Origin: Ectobius pallidus
Lineage: Eukaryota > Arthropoda > Insecta > Blattodea > Ectobiidae
Direction: 5' to 3'
Length of the DNA stretch: 64,000 nt
Assembly: GCA_964059195.1 (NCBI GenBank)
Contig: CAXKWD010000007.1
Coordinates: forward strand, 22,517,023 to 22,581,022
The notes under the pieces were generated by a model. That model saw only the letters and a list, made by a program, of their open reading frames with translations, had not been told where the DNA came from and did no database searches. The position numbers were made by a program, and so were the translations under genes. Within the stretch, counting starts at the first letter, position 1. Each line of letters starts with the position of its first letter. Shown here piece by piece: positions 1 through 10,932 of this stretch.

Positions 1-960
1 CTTTCAGGGGAAGCACACAGCAGATAGTCCCATCTCCTGTAGAGGCAAGAATCAGGAGGTCTCGCGGTTTGTAGAGGCACGAATTTACCTGGGGTGTCTC
101 CCAAGAAACAACCTTTCAAGGGACTCACACAGTTAGTAATCCTATCTCCTGTAGAGATACGAGTGAGATATCCCAACAGCAGGAGTCCCATTTGGAAATT
201 CAAGTGGCTGAAGAACCCAGTGTATTGAGGAATTTCTCTTGACGTCCCATCTGTGATAGTATGTATCTGCAGTCATTTTGCTCAGTCTTATTGCTGCTAA
301 TTGCGGTACTCATGTGGAGTAGGTACATTTTGTACGACTTGCACAACCATCTTCAATATATCCCTGTCGAAGTGTTGGGATATGTCCTGGTCTCAGATGC
401 TTATCTCCTATAAATAAGGTGTTCAATCGATGATGTTAATATGCAGTTTGCATGTCCACAAATATTTTAGTCCTGGGCCTGAACAAGATTCCAACGATGC
501 AGATGATGTAGTTACACAAAGACAGGAAGAAATACATCTTCTAGAAAGATCAGAATAAATTGATAGAGATGCTGATTTAGCAACTTAGGCATATTTGGTA
601 ATCAAATTTTTCATTACGGATATATCCAATATACAAAAATAACACCCAAAAATAAGACACTTAATAAAATCCCTGGTGAAATTCATAAAATACACTTTGC
701 ACAAACCTTGAACAGAAATTTGGAATGGCACTTTAAGAAATGTATGCAACTTCAATCCTACCTCTTCCTATCTGGAACTGTCCTCATCAAGGTACCTTAT
801 TCGGAGTCACTGCAATACGGAACACATCTTTGCTGCCTTCGAAAGGAAAGCTGTGGAAGCATGCATTAGTAAATCTCATATCTCTCTGTAGAAGCACGTG
901 TCCTGTCTGTGGAGGAATGCACCAGGAAGTCTCATCATAATGTTCTATCTCTGGAAGAAA
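1..960. repeat. Degenerate 112-bp direct repeat; no gene seen
   Basis: The block ctttcaggggaagcacacag at position 1 returns in diverged form at 113, and atctcctgtagag at 32 returns at 144, so the spacing is 112 bp. More distant copies of the gtagaggca-type phrase appear around 840-950. No reading frame here resembles a known protein. The 66-codon frame at 740-940 lies inside this repeat-like sequence and is not credible as a gene. Confidence 0.5.
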
Positions 961-1626
961 CCATAATCAAGTTCTATATGAGAGAAGAATATGTGCATTG
1001 AATGTAATTTTTATTTTTTTTGAAGTTAAAATCTATTAAATACAAGTACAATACAAAATTCTATTAATATTTTTAAGCTTCAGGCTTTAAAAGAAAGATT
1101 TAGACCCAGAAGAGCAAAATTTTCAGGCTCAGGTGCAGTTCAGTTCCAAAATTTGCAACCATATAGAAAGGTACATAAATGCTAAATATAAGTGAGTTTA
1201 AAAAACATTCACACAAAAGAAATTCACAAAAAAAAGATACACGTGACAGTAATAACAATAATAATAATAATAATGATAACAATAGTAATAACTATAATAA
1301 GGATAATCATGTTTCAACAGCCAACTTTTTTCCAATTTTTGTTAAGATTCTGGTTTAAAGTGCGGTAAGCACAGAATAAATATTATGTTTTGTTTTTCCA
1401 TTAGTGGTACCTTGAATTTATTAGGCAGACATAATTTTATTTTCCTTGTTGACCGATATGGTTTTCATAGGCATTTTAGTGTAAATGTAAGATAAATAAG
1501 ATTACAGTATAATCATTTTCTACTTTATATTGAGTAATATACTAGTGGGATTCTTAGATCCTCCATTATTTCTCAAATAAATTGCTGCTGTTTCTGATAC
1601 TACATTCACGCAACTTGAGAATTTAG
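961..1626. other. Gene-free AT-rich stretch with (AAT)n
   Basis: No coding or structural signal was seen apart from an imperfect AAT microsatellite around 1249-1275. The leucine-rich frame on the minus strand here is simply the translation of that microsatellite. Confidence 0.5.
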
Positions 1627-2445
1627 GAACAACAAACTGGGCGTCTAACATAAAAAGGGGTTTGGAGGGTATAGGGATGGGATGGGTGTGGGAAAAGGGG
1701 ATTGAGAATAGAAAAAATATTTGGAAGAAGATAAGAGGGAGACTAATTGATATCGAGAGGCAGAACAACGAGGCTGATTGTAATGGTAAAGTGTCATTAG
1801 AATTACAAGCAGAATTAAAGGCTAATTGGGGAAGGGAAGCATATATAGAAAGATTGGGTGCGGAAGATAGAGCAGCAATGGCCTGGATTCGCCTGGGAAG
1901 ATGGAAAACTCAGAGAATTTCGGATGAGATAGGGGAGAGAATCTGCCCAATGTGCAGGGAAAATGAAACCTGGGTTCATATCTTGGCGAGATGTGGAGTT
2001 ACAGAGCGCTGGAGAGTTATGATGCTACCCGACAAATTTTTAAACTCGCAAAGAAGTAGGGAGGCATGTCTAAATCTATTACTGGATGAGCACAATTGGC
2101 ACGGGTTATGTAAATTTCTGCAGAAAGTTAGATGTATGAGAGAAAGCCTACATTTAGAGAATTAAGGAAATCGAAGTATTATTTTTTTATTATTATGTTT
2201 TTGTTTTTTTGTCTTAATAATGTCTATGTGTCTATGAAATTTTTACTTGTTTGGGGGTGGGGGGTTACGTCTGGGGTTATGTAAATAATAGAATATAGTT
2301 TTTTTTTTCAATTGGGTTTTTATGGGGTAATAATTTAAGTGTATGCAGTGAGCACGTATGGTCGACACCGACCCGTGCGCCGGTTAATGTAAATAATGTG
2401 GTTATATGTGAGAATTTTGTTGTGAGAAATAAATACACACACACT
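1627..2445 (+). mobile_element. 5'-truncated non-LTR retrotransposon (ORF2 C-terminus plus 3' UTR)
   Basis: The reading frame up to the stop at 2163-2165 has the look of the C-terminal domain of an insect non-LTR (LINE) reverse transcriptase ORF. It opens with a W-A-S-N-I-K type segment, continues with a basic region, and carries a zinc-knuckle-like CPMC-x10-H-x4-C motif (about 1950-1990). The sequence then runs through a T-rich 3' UTR and ends in AATAAATACACACACAC near 2425-2445, a typical LINE tail. Reverse transcriptase and endonuclease domains are absent, so this is a dead-on-arrival 5' truncation. Assignment to a clade (R1/jockey-like) is only a guess. Confidence 0.65.
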
Positions 2446-2460
2446 ACTGAGGTTAGTATT

Positions 2461-3740
2461 GCAGGCATTTCATCTGGTCCCCGAATTATTGGAGAACTAT
2501 ATTAAATAATGGGTATATTTCATGATAATGAACATAAGATAGTTGCATGTTACCAAGAAGGTGGGGAGGGAGCCATATTTTTCTTTGCAGTATTTATTGG
2601 CAGGATATGAATGAGAATACTGTATATCCTTTATAAGGCACAGGGCTGAGCAGGACAAGTGGAATTTTAATCAAAAAGTAGAATTTTAGAAAATGTATCA
2701 CATATTCACATTCAGCTTGATGATAGAGAATGGAAAACAATGAGAAAGTTTCTGCATACCTCATTGCTTTCCTAAGTGCATCGTATAGGTATATGCAGAC
2801 ACAGAATTTTAACAGATGGATGGATAGTGTTTATCTCGAGTCAGATTTTTACTCTTATATTCTAGAATGCACCAAAATAGGCTGTAGTTATGTGTTAACA
2901 AAGTTATTTGACCCAATAGGTGTCCAGCTCCAGTGCTTTCTCTCAAAAGCAAACTTATAATATTGTTTTTGATATTTTTCATTTGTCTCTCTCTACTCAA
3001 CAACCACGAATATGTTACAGCCTTGCTTATTTGTTATATTGTCTTCCTTTAGTCACAAATGACATCTAACCTGCCTGTTTGTTTTGAATGGCGACTATAA
3101 TAGCAGTATTTGAAACAAATGTTCGTTTTACTTACTTCTTATATATCATTTAATTTAATTTCAATAATGCATGGTTACTAATGTAGTGTGCCAATCTGAT
3201 TTCTCTGTGCCTTATTAAAACTCGATTTCATCCCATATTGTAAATGCAGATTATTCACAATTATCTTTTTCTTCATATTGCAGTAGTAAATATTTTCGTG
3301 ACCAGTATTGTGATCTGGAAAAAGTTTCCTGCCATTCCCCTTAAGTTTGTCATCTATCAAAATGAAACACTGATTTCTTTTGAATATATTGTTCCTTGCA
3401 TTTATAAAACTTCGGCCATTACTCAGACATAAAGACACACTCATTGCTAGGCAAAAATACATGATCTATGTTACTTAGCAACTATATTACCTCTACATAA
3501 TTCACTTTTCTCCACAATAGTGTTGCATTATTTTTCAAGCTGAGTGGTAACACTCGATTTTTCTATTTTTTTAAACAGGATATATTTTACTTCACAAAGA
3601 AGATTTTTTTTCCTTTGTCACAACCTCAATTGTATGAATAAACAAACACCTTTCTTTTTCATGTTCTCTAATCTTTCGTTTCTATTGCCAGAGAGGCGGT
3701 GTGGGCTCTTTTTTGAGTATTTGGAGCCCTTTAAGCTACA
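2461..3740. other. Gene-free stretch
   Basis: AT-rich sequence with several short chance reading frames (up to 94 codons). None has recognisable motifs and I see no repeat structure. Confidence 0.4.
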
Positions 3741-4335
3741 GTATATTATAAACCAAGCACATACTGTTTTCATGTTTTCTCTGTAACGTTGGTATTAGAA
3801 TGCAGATATTGTATTGCATTCAACTCTGAAATTTTGTGTCAAATGTGCACTTAAAACACCATGAAGTCTCCTCAGTAGAAAAATACAATTTACCTCTTAT
3901 ATGTGAAGGGTGTAGGCCTAGATCAAAAATGAAAACTCTTGTGAAAATAAAATGTTATATTTGAATAGGATAAACTCTCGGGATTTGTTGAGAAGCTTGT
4001 GAACCATATCATCTTTCTCATACACGGTATTTCATCTACGGTATATTATAAACAAAGCACATACTATTTTAATGTTTTCTGTGTAACAGTGGTATTAGAA
4101 TGCAGATATTGTATTGCATTCAACTCTGAAATCTTATGTTAAATGTGCACTTAAAACCCCATGAAGTCCCCTCAGTAGAAAAATACAATTTATGTCTTAT
4201 GTGTGAGGATTGTAGGCCTAGATCAAAAATGAAAACTCTTGTGAAAATAGAGTTTTGTATTTGAATAGGATAAGCTCTCGGTATTTGTTGAGAAGCTTGT
4301 GAACCATATATTCTTTCACTACTACCCATTTCATT
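3741..4335. repeat. Tandem duplication, 300-bp unit, two copies
   Basis: gtatattataaac at 3741 restarts at 4041, exactly 300 bp later. The two copies stay alignable to about 4035 and 4330. Landmarks such as gtaggcctagatcaaaaatg recur at the same offset. Divergence by scattered substitutions and small indels suggests an old duplication. No coding content is seen. Confidence 0.85.
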
Positions 4336-4638
4336 TAAAACAGTTTTCAAAGTTTTTATTTTTTATTTTTTAAATTGGTTCTAATAATTTAGAAATTATA
4401 AATTGATTGCTCTTATTGAGAAGATATATTTATGATGCACATTTTTGGTAAATTTTACCTCAAGGATAGTTATAATCTCGTCATCTCTACACAGCAATAC
4501 GGGCCCTCAGTTCGTTGACATGTTGGTAGTCTAAAATCAGAAGCAAGTAAATCTGAAGATCCTGATCCATTTTAATGAAATGTTAAGAATAAGAATAATT
4601 AAAATTTCTTCAATAAAAAGAAGTGTTTAAAAATATAT

Positions 4639-4716
4639 TTCAAGTCAGTGGATAAAAGTTAAAATCACTACACAACGTTTCAACTCTCCCCTGGAGTCTT
4701 CCTCAGGTGACTTGAA
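4639..4716 (-). ncRNA. Hammerhead-ribozyme-like motif, left arm
   Basis: This is the mirror image of the motif at 6094-6171. Read on the minus strand, the core CTGAGGA (4700-4706) and GAAA (4678-4681) enclose the same hairpin, and the outer helix is formed by 4708-4716 with 4639-4647. Penelope-like elements are known to carry hammerheads. Whether this copy can fold and cleave is untested. Confidence 0.45.
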
Positions 4717-5423
4717 GATTGAGTTTCGTCATGGTAACCATCTTTCCAGTTCTTTGGAATGTCAAACATTCCTTCCTCTATGCATTCTGCTGGTGGCTGG
4801 GGAATTTTTAACACTGGAACTTTCCTTTTCAGTCTCCTCATTACATCCAGCCATTCGTCCCCTATATCACCATCATACCTATTTAAACACATCCCCTGGT
4901 TGCCGATTATGGACCATGCCTCATATACCTTTCTTTTTATGTAATCATTCTCAATTCTTACAATGTTTACTTCACCAATTCCATGCTTGTTTTCTGTCAT
5001 ATGCTGACTGAGTCCAGTAGAGCATTTCCCACTATTTACATCCCTTTCATGTTCGCGTATTCTGGTTTTAAAGTCTCTCCCGGTTTCCCCGACATATACT
5101 CCCTCACAATCACTACATTTTATTGAGTAAACTCCAGGAAAATCCATTTTGTCCTTGTTCGTACCAAGATGTTTATACTTGGAAAATATTTTTTCAATTG
5201 TCTTTTCAGTTTTATATGCTGGTACTATGCCGTATTTCAGGAAAATTTTCCCTATGCGTTTGCTGACGTGGGGATCATATGGTACGCCTATGTAACCTAT
5301 ACTATTATTTTCTTTCCTTTTTTCATCTTTTTTGTCATTTCCTTTTTCAACACTTTTCCATATATGGTGTTGAAAAAGGAAATGACAATAAAGATGAAAA
5401 ATGGAAAGAAAATAATAGTACAT
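4680..5423 (-). pseudogene. Penelope-like GIY-YIG endonuclease fragment, left arm
   Basis: This 247-codon frame ends at the TGA complement of 4680-4682. After a junk N-terminus from the palindrome centre it contains the PLE linker (GVPYDPHVSKRIGKI...), then the GIY-YIG domain with GVY, a KCSDC cysteine pair, YVG, and the conserved TRIREH basic block. A downstream Glu in VYEAWSI fits the metal-binding residue. Compared with the right arm it has a 30-bp in-frame deletion near the C-terminus, before DGYHDE, and keeps an 11-bp segment that the right arm lost. The endonuclease core looks intact, but without the reverse transcriptase this is a 5'-truncated remnant. Confidence 0.75.
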
Positions 5424-5632
5424 TTTTCCATGTATGGTGTTGAAAAAGGAAATGACAAAAAAAGATGAAAAAAGGAAAGAAAATAATAGTATAGGTTACA
5501 TATGATCCCCACGTCAGCAAACGCATAGGGAAAATTTTCCTGAAATACGGCATAGTACCAGCATATAAAACTGAAAAGACAATTGAAAAAATATTTTCCA
5601 AGTATAAACATCTTGGTACGAACAAGGACAAA

Positions 5633-6130
5633 ATGGATTTTCCTGGAGTTTACTCAATAAAATGTAGTGATTGTGAGGGAGTATATGTCGGGGAAACCGG
5701 GAGAGACTTTAAAACCAGAATACGCGAACATGAAAGGGATGTAAATAGTGGGAAATGCTCTACTGAACTCAGTCAGCATATGACAGATAACAAGCATGGA
5801 ATTGGTGAAGTAAACATTGTAAGAATTGAGAATGATTACATAAAAAGAAAGGTATATGAGGCATGGTCCATAATCGGCAACCAGGGGATGTGTTTAAATA
5901 GGTATGATGGTGATATAGGGGACGAATTGCTGGATGTAATGAGGAGACTGAAAAGGAAAGTTCCAGTGTTAAAAATTCCCCAGCCACCAGCAGAATGCAT
6001 AGAGGAAGGAATGTTTGACATTCCAAAGAACTGGAAAGAAAGACATTTGAGAAACAGTGTTTTTATTGATGGTTACCATGACGAAACTCAATCTTCAAGT
6101 CACCTGAGGAAGACTCCAGGGGAGAGTTGA
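5633..6130 (+). pseudogene. Penelope-like GIY-YIG endonuclease fragment, right arm
   Basis: The frame of 165 codons shows GVY at residues 5-7, Cys11/Cys14, YVG at 18-20, Arg29, His33 and a likely metal-binding Glu76 in KVYEAWSI, all as expected for the GIY-YIG nuclease of Penelope-like elements. Upstream homology to the left arm continues to about 5500 but is out of frame, because 11 bp are missing near 5498. It retains a 10-residue stretch (ERHLRNSVFI) that the left arm lost. In the parent element the domain nicks target DNA to prime reverse transcription. Here it is a relic in an inverted duplicate. Confidence 0.75.
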
Positions 6131-6171
6131 AACGTTGTGTAGTGATTTCAACTTTTATCCACTGACTTGAA
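6094..6171 (+). ncRNA. Hammerhead-ribozyme-like motif, right arm
   Basis: Three helices can be drawn around a conserved core. Helix I is TTCAAGTCA (6094-6102) with TGACTTGAA (6163-6171), a perfect 9-bp match. The first core strand is CTGAGGA (6104-6110). Helix II is GACTC/GAGTT after one extra A. The second core strand is GAAA (6129-6132). Helix III is GTTG (6134-6137) with CAAC (6149-6152). Deviations from the canonical hammerhead are the extra base between CTGAGGA and helix II, and unpaired bases near the expected cleavage site. Activity is therefore an open question. Confidence 0.5.
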
Positions 6172-6289
6172 ATATATTTTTAAACACTTCTTTTTATTGG
6201 ATTTGTATCGGTGGAAATTTGGGACCCATATGGATCTTTCATTGAGTTTTAAAATTTCTTATTCTCTTCACTTACATGATGTCAAGATG

Positions 6290-7252
6290 GTCCGTACTAA
6301 GGAAGGAGTAATCGTTAGTAAGGGGATTTAGTTAGATGGTAGTCAAGCCTTTACTGTCAATTTCGAAAACTGGGTCCAACTAGAGCAAATATTCGGATTC
6401 AGGTGAATCAATTCAACCCAACTGGAATTGTCCGTGATGAAGAAAGCATAGGCAAGGGAGACAGTACAATGAATTCAGGAAGCAATTGAACTAGTCCTCG
6501 TGTATCCATTCGTTGCAGCACTAGCGAGTTGGATGTACATCATACCCTAGTCTGGAAAGTGTTACATTTTGTACTGGGAAAAAAAAGCGCTTATTGTTTG
6601 AAAGTCCTTCACATGTTGGAAGATGAAGATTATGCAGCTCATGAGGCAATGTGTTTTGATTTGTTTGAGGCTACTAATAATGAAGCATTAATGCAACAAA
6701 TTGCATTTAGCGATGAAGCAACCTTCCACGTCTTTGGTAGGGTGCATAAGCAAATGGGCAGACAAACAGCCGGTTTGTTCAGTGGCAACGAGATACCCCT
6801 AAGATGAATGTATGATTAGGCATGACCAGAAATAAAATCTACGGTTCATTCATGTTTGCACACTGTACAATCACAGGAGTGATTTATCTCAACATGTTGC
6901 CAGCAATTTCTTCATCCACAGTTACTGCAAGATGAAATAGTTGGAACTGTAGTGTTGCAACAGGATAGAGCACCTCCTCCTTTTGCAATTGTCATTCTTG
7001 ACTACCTCAATAGTAACTTTCAAGTCAGGTAGATTGGTCAAGCCTCACCATGTTCACCAGATCTTACACCTTTGGAATTTTTGCATGGGGGTTTATTAAA
7101 TGGAAGGTGTATACAACTAAACTAACCTTCTAAATCAGATTACAAATGCAGCTGCAGTGATTAGGCCTACTCCAGGTATGTTAGAAAATGATTTCCGAGG
7201 AACAAGGGAACAGTGTTTTGAAATGTGGGATGGTCATATTAAAATGCATTGA
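6290..7252 (+). pseudogene. Tc1/mariner-type transposase, decayed
   Basis: Fragments in different frames, in the right order, spell a DDE-family transposase. A helix-turn-helix-like part lies at about 6340-6480. The first catalytic Asp is in FSDEATFHV (about 6706-6735). A MTRNKIYGSFMFAHCTITG-type segment follows near 6825-6885, then QQDRAPPP (about 6955-6980) with the second Asp, and CSPDLTPLEF (about 7050-7080) with the third. At least two frameshifts and an in-frame stop between the second and third Asp make it inactive. Terminal inverted repeats were not located. It is unrelated to the neighbouring palindrome. Confidence 0.65.
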
Positions 7253-8479
7253 ACTACAATGTATTGTAGTCCAAAGCAGAGTACTTCCCTGTGGGGTGCA
7301 CTGCTGATTAGAGGGGCAAGAGGCGATATATTGCTCCGGTGGAGAAGGAGGAGGTGAGGGGTACCATCACAGGTGGCTAGACAGATTCTTATTGGTCGCC
7401 AGCATGCTTGCGCGCGCAACGGCCACATTCCTTGCATTCCTCACAGGGAAGTTCTTTGCTTTGGAGAACAGTAATGAGCATGCAAACAGGATGGTTAAGT
7501 TCTTTGTTCATATTTCATATTTTGTCTTGAAAATGGATCAGGGCTGTATCTAGAGTAGTGAATGTATCTCTGAATTTTAAATATTTTCAAATAATATAAT
7601 TCATTAAAACCACAAAGCCTGCCTCTGGGAATAATTTCCGCCATTGTAACACTTTACACTGATCTGGTAACTGTTGAGCAGTCTTGAAGAACTCTACAGT
7701 TTTATTAGTATTAGTTATTATCATTATTTAGAATATAAACCGATATTCTAAAAACAATGTACACAGTAATTTTTTATTTTGAAATACCTGTAGGCCTACT
7801 TAAACTTTTCTGGGTCACACAGTATCCAGAAACTGCTGAGAGCTAGTTTTTTGCTCATCACTTGCACTTGTAGTGAAATTTCTTTCCCAGTATCATCCTA
7901 CTTATTAATATCTTTTCGATCAGTTGAAAGACTATCATTGTTAATGTGTTGTAGTATTGAAACTTAGTGCTAACTTGATGTCAATCGACTGAACCATTAC
8001 ACTCTTTGGCATGGTTAGAAGCCATTGATGTGCCTAGACAGTCTTAGAAGCTTGGAACAATTTAAATTTATGATGAATATATTCTAAATAACAGTTTGGA
8101 TAGAATTTATATAGGTAGGACCAAGCCTTATATTTGTATACAAACAATACAATGAAACTCTGCTTTTTTCCTCACCTCCAAAATTTAATTCATGAAGTAA
8201 ACATCCAGAACATCAGCATTGTCAGCAAAACCTTGTGAGAAGTGTGCTTATAGAAGACCTGCATGTCAGTGAAGTCATCAATAAAGTGGTATCACCCTTG
8301 ATTCAAAACTTATTCCCCAATCATATTTCTCAAAGAGTGAAAAAAGTTAAAAGCTGAAGGTTAGATGGCCATTCTGGTTGTCATAGATGATTATTATTAT
8401 TATTTTAATAATATATTGAGAACAATTTTAAAGTTGGTATAAAATGTTTTATTTAGTAATGTGGGTTATATATTTTCAG
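7253..8479. other. Presumed GPATCH1 intron / gene-free stretch
   Basis: No exon-like sequence was recognised. A more GC-rich patch at 7310-7440 is of unknown origin. The 3' end of this stretch is the polypyrimidine-poor acceptor ttttcag at 8473-8479, preceding the first recognised GPATCH1 exon. Confidence 0.4.
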
Positions 8480-8873
8480 AGAAACTGTCGGTTTGAAACT
8501 TCTAATGAAAATGGGATGGAAACCAGGACAAGGAATTGGACCAAGAGTTACTAAGAAAGAAAAAAGGAAAATGAAGGAAACATACCAAAAAACAAGATCA
8601 AAAGTTTATGGCTGTTCCCTACCCCAGACTGAGGAAAAAGAAAAGCAGTCCGATAGTGATAGTGATATTAGCACAGATGATGAAGCATACGAGAATGTGA
8701 CTTTTGCTCCAGAGGATTACCAACCTACTGCTTGCAAACCCAGTGATAACTCTTTTGGTTTAGGATACTCTGGGTTGGATAGAAGGCCTGTTCTGTCTGG
8801 ACATGTCAATTTGTTTGAGCCGAGTCCTTTAAGAATGGAAGAAAAAAAGAAAAAAGTGCTAATTGCAGGGCAG
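8480..8873 (+). CDS. GPATCH1: GPATCH1 exon a (G-patch domain)
   Basis: First recognisable exon of a G-patch domain-containing protein 1 orthologue. It begins after ttttcag with one base completing a codon, then reads ETVGLKLL MKMGWKPGQG, the start of the G-patch, matching the family's VGFELLRKMGWKEGQGVGPR. Next come a basic stretch, the conserved VYGCSLP, an acidic linker, VTFAPEDYQP and HVNLFEPSP, all in vertebrate order. It ends with a complete codon at the donor cag|gtaagt. G-patch proteins bind and stimulate DEAH-box RNA helicases; GPATCH1 is a nuclear spliceosome factor paired with DHX35. The four exons here give about 746 residues. The roughly 150 N-terminal residues of the family are missing, presumably left of the window. 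Confidence 0.93.
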
Positions 8874-10044
8874 GTAAGTGTCGTCCAATATTAATAAAAA
8901 GTAACAGTATTAATGCTCACTTTATGCAAAAATGACAATATTATACAGTAAAATAAAATGTGTTACTTTAGGGGCTTTATGCAAGGCTGGATTTACCAAT
9001 GCCAGGGGGCACACTTTCAAAAAAGATATTTGTTTAAATCACAAAGAAAATGTTTGTGATTAAGAAAAGTCTTCATTTACTTAAATTTCTTTTGTACAGT
9101 TTATTGGTGTACGTAATTATTGTTGATTGAAGTTGTGACTGTTTTTTGAAACAGATATATCAGATTCATCTGTATAAGATGAAATTATTCCTTATTTGAA
9201 TAAATTACCATATTAATCACAATAGAAGATGTATAAAGTGATAATAATTCCATATCTGCTTGAAATAATCACATGTTGTACATTTTCATAAAAATTATGT
9301 CACTTTCCTGAAGTTACATACAAACCTTAACTAGTGTGATAGGAATGCAGATTTGGATGCAGTGCAGGAGAAAAGAATGCCCTCCCCAATAAAAAAAAAT
9401 ATATACCATACTGTAGTTGTTTAAAATTAAATTGTTACTTTTGAAAGTTGAATTAAAACAGTAAGAATTCTGCAATGGATACTTTTGTATACAATTTTAC
9501 TATTAGACTTTCCCTTATCTCCCAAGTTGACTGTGACCATGCAGAACTAACGGGGCATGAAAACAGTAGTTTAGTGCTTCTATAAGGCTTCCAAAAAACA
9601 TGCATCTGCCAGAAATTTTTAAAACCTAGGAGTTTGAAATATAACTTTATTCTGAATCATTCTGTTTATAAAGTTACGAGTTTAGAGTATGAAGGTCACA
9701 GAAGGGGGCAATGCAAAATCAGATTAGTATAAATTCTGTGCAGTAGAATGTAACTTGTGGTCAGTTACAGGCCTGGACGTAGTGAGTAATTTTTAAAAGT
9801 AACATATTTTATTTTACTGTATAATATTGTAATTTATTAGTACATAAATGTTTCCTCCTCCTCTGCTTGATCATTTTTGTCTTTCTGAGGTCACATGTCA
9901 ATGTAAGGTTATAATGAGGGGGTAAAGCAAGTCCCCAACAACCATGCTTCTGTTGCAGTTAATTTTGGCTCCAAAAAATATAATACATTTTACCAATTGC
10001 TTTTCTGCGTTTTTATCTTACATTTATTATGCTTCCTTCTTCAG
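8874..10044. other. GPATCH1 intron, nothing further seen
   Basis: GT-AG intron of 1171 bp, phase 0 (donor gtaagt at 8874, acceptor ttcttcag ending 10044). It is AT-rich, with no recognisable element. Confidence 0.8.
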
Positions 10045-10612
10045 GCATTTGGAGTTGGTGCCTTTGAAAATGAGGATGAGGATATATACTCCAAGGAAGA
10101 TATGTCTCAGTATGATTTCTCTCTTGATAATGTACCCTGTACTACACAACAAAATACAGAAAAGTCATCATTGAATACTCTTACAAATTATATTGGAGAT
10201 TTATTAGAGGGATTTAATATTGGGAAGAGTTCAGGGAGATCAAAGAAGAGCTTTCCTCCTCCAAAATTGCCTCCTAATTTTCAACCAATTCACAGGCAAG
10301 CAATGTCTCGGTTTGAGCCCAAGGTTAATAATGGAACATCTTTAGGTAATAACAAGGAACAGCAGAAAACATTCACCGCTATGGAAAGAGCACAGGCTTT
10401 GGATGAGTCTCCATCAAAACCTACTGGACTGCATTTTGAAAAAACAACCACCAGAGCAGAGATTACTGAAGGTGCTGAGATGTCAGAGATGAGAGAGAAG
10501 CCATCTGTTTCTGCTGGATTTGGACCTAGCGTTTTCAGACCATTTGCAGCTGATCCAGAGAAAGAGAGGCGATATGACAAGTTTCTCGAACTTTCCAAGA
10601 AAGGAGAAAAAG
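10045..10612 (+). CDS. GPATCH1: GPATCH1 exon b
   Basis: It starts in phase 0 with AFGVGAFENEDEDIY, closely matching the human AFGVGALEEEDDDIY. The following conserved blocks are YIGDLLEGF, FPPPKLPPNFQPIH, and FRPFAADPEKERRYDKFLEL, the last equivalent to human FKPFAKDPEKQKRYDEFLVH. It ends at the donor aaag|gtagag, leaving one base (G) of a split Asp codon. The second half of the exon is low-complexity and poorly conserved, as in other GPATCH1 proteins. Reading on past the donor would add five residues and a stop, so the splice is required. Confidence 0.93.
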
Positions 10613-10932
10613 GTAGAGTGAAAACTACTTGAAGTTGAATTTTTAAGGAGCCCCTTTGGCAGCCAATGTACAGTATAGTAACTCAATAATATCTTTCTAG
10701 TTTGGCATTGGGATATGCATTGTGAAATTATATACATGCCACTGACCTAGAATTTAGCTGTCATTACTTACCTTATAGCAGAAGCTTTTTTTTACCTTTT
10801 CACACCTTTTGTAAAACATTTTTACACTAAGAAGTCCAATCCCTTTGTTTATAATGATAATTTTTTGATTTAACTCCTACTAATACTGATTCTATTCACC
10901 ATCCTATATTTACCATCGTACTGTCCCATAAG

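Larger units (their letters stand above)
4599..6260. mobile_element. Palindromic Penelope-like element insertion with 12-bp TSD
   Basis: Two head-to-head copies of a Penelope-like retroelement 3' end form a large palindrome, 4611-6199. The left arm reads on the minus strand and the right arm on the plus strand, meeting near 5405. The insertion is bounded by TTAAAATTTCTT at 4599-4610 and 6249-6260, a candidate target-site duplication. Each arm encodes a GIY-YIG domain and carries a hammerhead-like motif close to its outer end. The centre holds a tandem repeat of about 78 bp (5346-5500). A 49-bp unpaired tail sits at 6200-6248. Penelope-like elements are known for GIY-YIG endonucleases and for inverted head-to-head copies, which fits this layout. 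The reverse transcriptase part is missing, so the insertion is not autonomous. Confidence 0.85.

Noticed and set aside
5169..5631. Overlapping frames of 94-104 codons in the centre of the Penelope-like palindrome, and antisense frames at 4712-5011 and 5769-6026
   Set aside because: Shadow frames of the GIY-YIG coding arms and of the A/T-rich centre.
1..8479. Upstream GPATCH1 exons
   Set aside because: I looked for the conserved N-terminal blocks (for example the FHGAFSGGFSAGYFN region) on the plus strand and found nothing convincing.
10290..10737. Minus-strand frames of 102 and 84 codons
   Set aside because: Antisense to GPATCH1 exon b, which has clear homology and correct splice sites.
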